Assembly (NCBI GenBank): GCA_029449235.1
Contig: JANATG010000017.1
Location: forward strand, 1,380,001 to 1,444,000
Source of the DNA: Linnemannia schmuckeri
Taxonomy: Eukaryota > Mortierellomycota > Mortierellomycetes > Mortierellales > Mortierellaceae
Length of the DNA stretch: 64,000 nt
Direction of reading: 5' to 3'
In this document: positions 63,728 to 64,000 of the stretch, in pieces
How positions within the stretch are numbered: position 1 is the first letter of the stretch
Layout: every line of letters starts with the position of its first letter
Program-made: the position numbers and the translations under genes
The notes under the pieces: generated by a model
Told to the model about the DNA's origin: nothing
The model's input: the letters and a program-made list of their open reading frames with translations, nothing else
Database searches by the model: none

Positions 63728-64000
63728 CTAGCTCCACATAGAAAGGGGTAACTTTTCCGTGACAAGCAATGCAGTGGTGATGTTGGCGGAAACAAAGGCA
63801 ATATTAACCGCCTCGATGGAGTCGCCATCAAAGACCTTATTGTCTACAAACTTTTTAAACACAGCTTGAAACGCCTTGAGACTGTCGACGGCGACTGCTT
63901 CCAGGTTAGTGACAGTGTCGTAGGTCAGTCCAGGCACCTTTTTGGAAAGGTACTCTGTGCACTGTTGACATTCGTACACTGTGATGACGTTTTCATGACG
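63728..64000 (-). CDS. Partial gene of unknown function, cut by window edge
   Basis: The frame is open from the window edge (RHENVITVYECQQCTEYLSK) to a stop at 63728 (EKLPLSMWS). It reads KVPGLTYDTVTNLEAVAVDS and LKAFQAVFKKFVDNKVFDGD with ordinary protein composition. In another frame just past this stop, KVTPFYVELGKFMEETQEFL continues to a TAA near 63,660, so a frameshift or a short unannotated intron may truncate the called end. I do not recognise the family; a CxxC pair lies near the N-terminal side of what is visible. Confidence 0.5.
   Translation of the reverse strand, partial: RHENVITVYECQQCTEYLSKKVPGLTYDTVTNLEAVAVDSLKAFQAVFKKFVDNKVFDGDSIEAVNIAFVSANITTALLVTEKLPLSMWS

Noticed and set aside
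1..64000. CRISPR arrays, operons, prophage or plasmid functions
   Set aside because: Spliced genes, fungal families and eukaryotic transposons show nuclear fungal DNA; no regular spaced repeats found.

Overview
The window reads as nuclear DNA of a filamentous fungus, most likely an early-diverging Mortierellomycotina species (Mortierella or Linnemannia type). This is inferred from short GT-AG introns of 56-197 nt, an expanded F-box/LRR gene family, a fungal OPT transporter and ACR3 pump, tandem one-pass membrane proteins with a proline linker, and many decayed transposons. There is no operon structure, CRISPR array or convincing tRNA gene.

Layout. 0-13 kb: an ATP-grasp-like gene, a decayed tyrosine-recombinase (Crypton/DIRS-type) copy cut by a solo LTR, a 3'-terminal fragment of large-subunit rRNA, a small C2-domain gene, a 1.7-kb fold-back element, and an OPT oligopeptide/metal-chelate transporter with one intron. 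13-27 kb is mostly relics: a solo LTR, two broken F-box genes placed tail to tail, a 1.27-kb LSU rRNA pseudogene, a PD-(D/E)XK-type gene split by a solo LTR that still has its 5-bp target duplication, and a nest of terminal-inverted-repeat elements. Within this stretch is an arsenic locus: an intact ACR3 arsenite exporter (22.9-24.0 kb) and, upstream on the same strand, a bacterial-type ArsC whose catalytic P-loop carries a stop codon.

27-33 kb holds a DUF1917/eIF4E-like gene, a MYND-finger gene, and a complete pogo/Tigger-like element (30,838-33,057) with TIRs and TA flanks. Its three-exon transposase is open but the first catalytic Asp is Tyr.

33-51 kb is an F-box/LRR array with two subfamilies. 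Type A lies on the minus strand (33.4, 35.9, and broken copies at 40.9, 43.0, 43.9 and 48.7 kb). Type B lies on the plus strand (38.7 and 46.5 kb). The same tail-to-tail B/A pair occurs three times in the window (14-17, 38.7-41.6 and 46.5-50.9 kb), and the divergent A/B spacer is duplicated, so the array grew by block duplication followed by loss of most A copies. A small secreted cysteine-rich protein with a 5'UTR intron sits inside it at 42.3 kb.

51-64 kb: a mitochondrial carrier of the uncoupling/dicarboxylate group, a small two-exon gene of unknown function, and a tandem array of receptor-like one-pass membrane proteins. Two of these are intact three-exon genes (55.5-57.6 and 59.4-61.5 kb), with truncated copies between and beside them and a repeated promoter block. 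A gene cut by the right edge ends the window.
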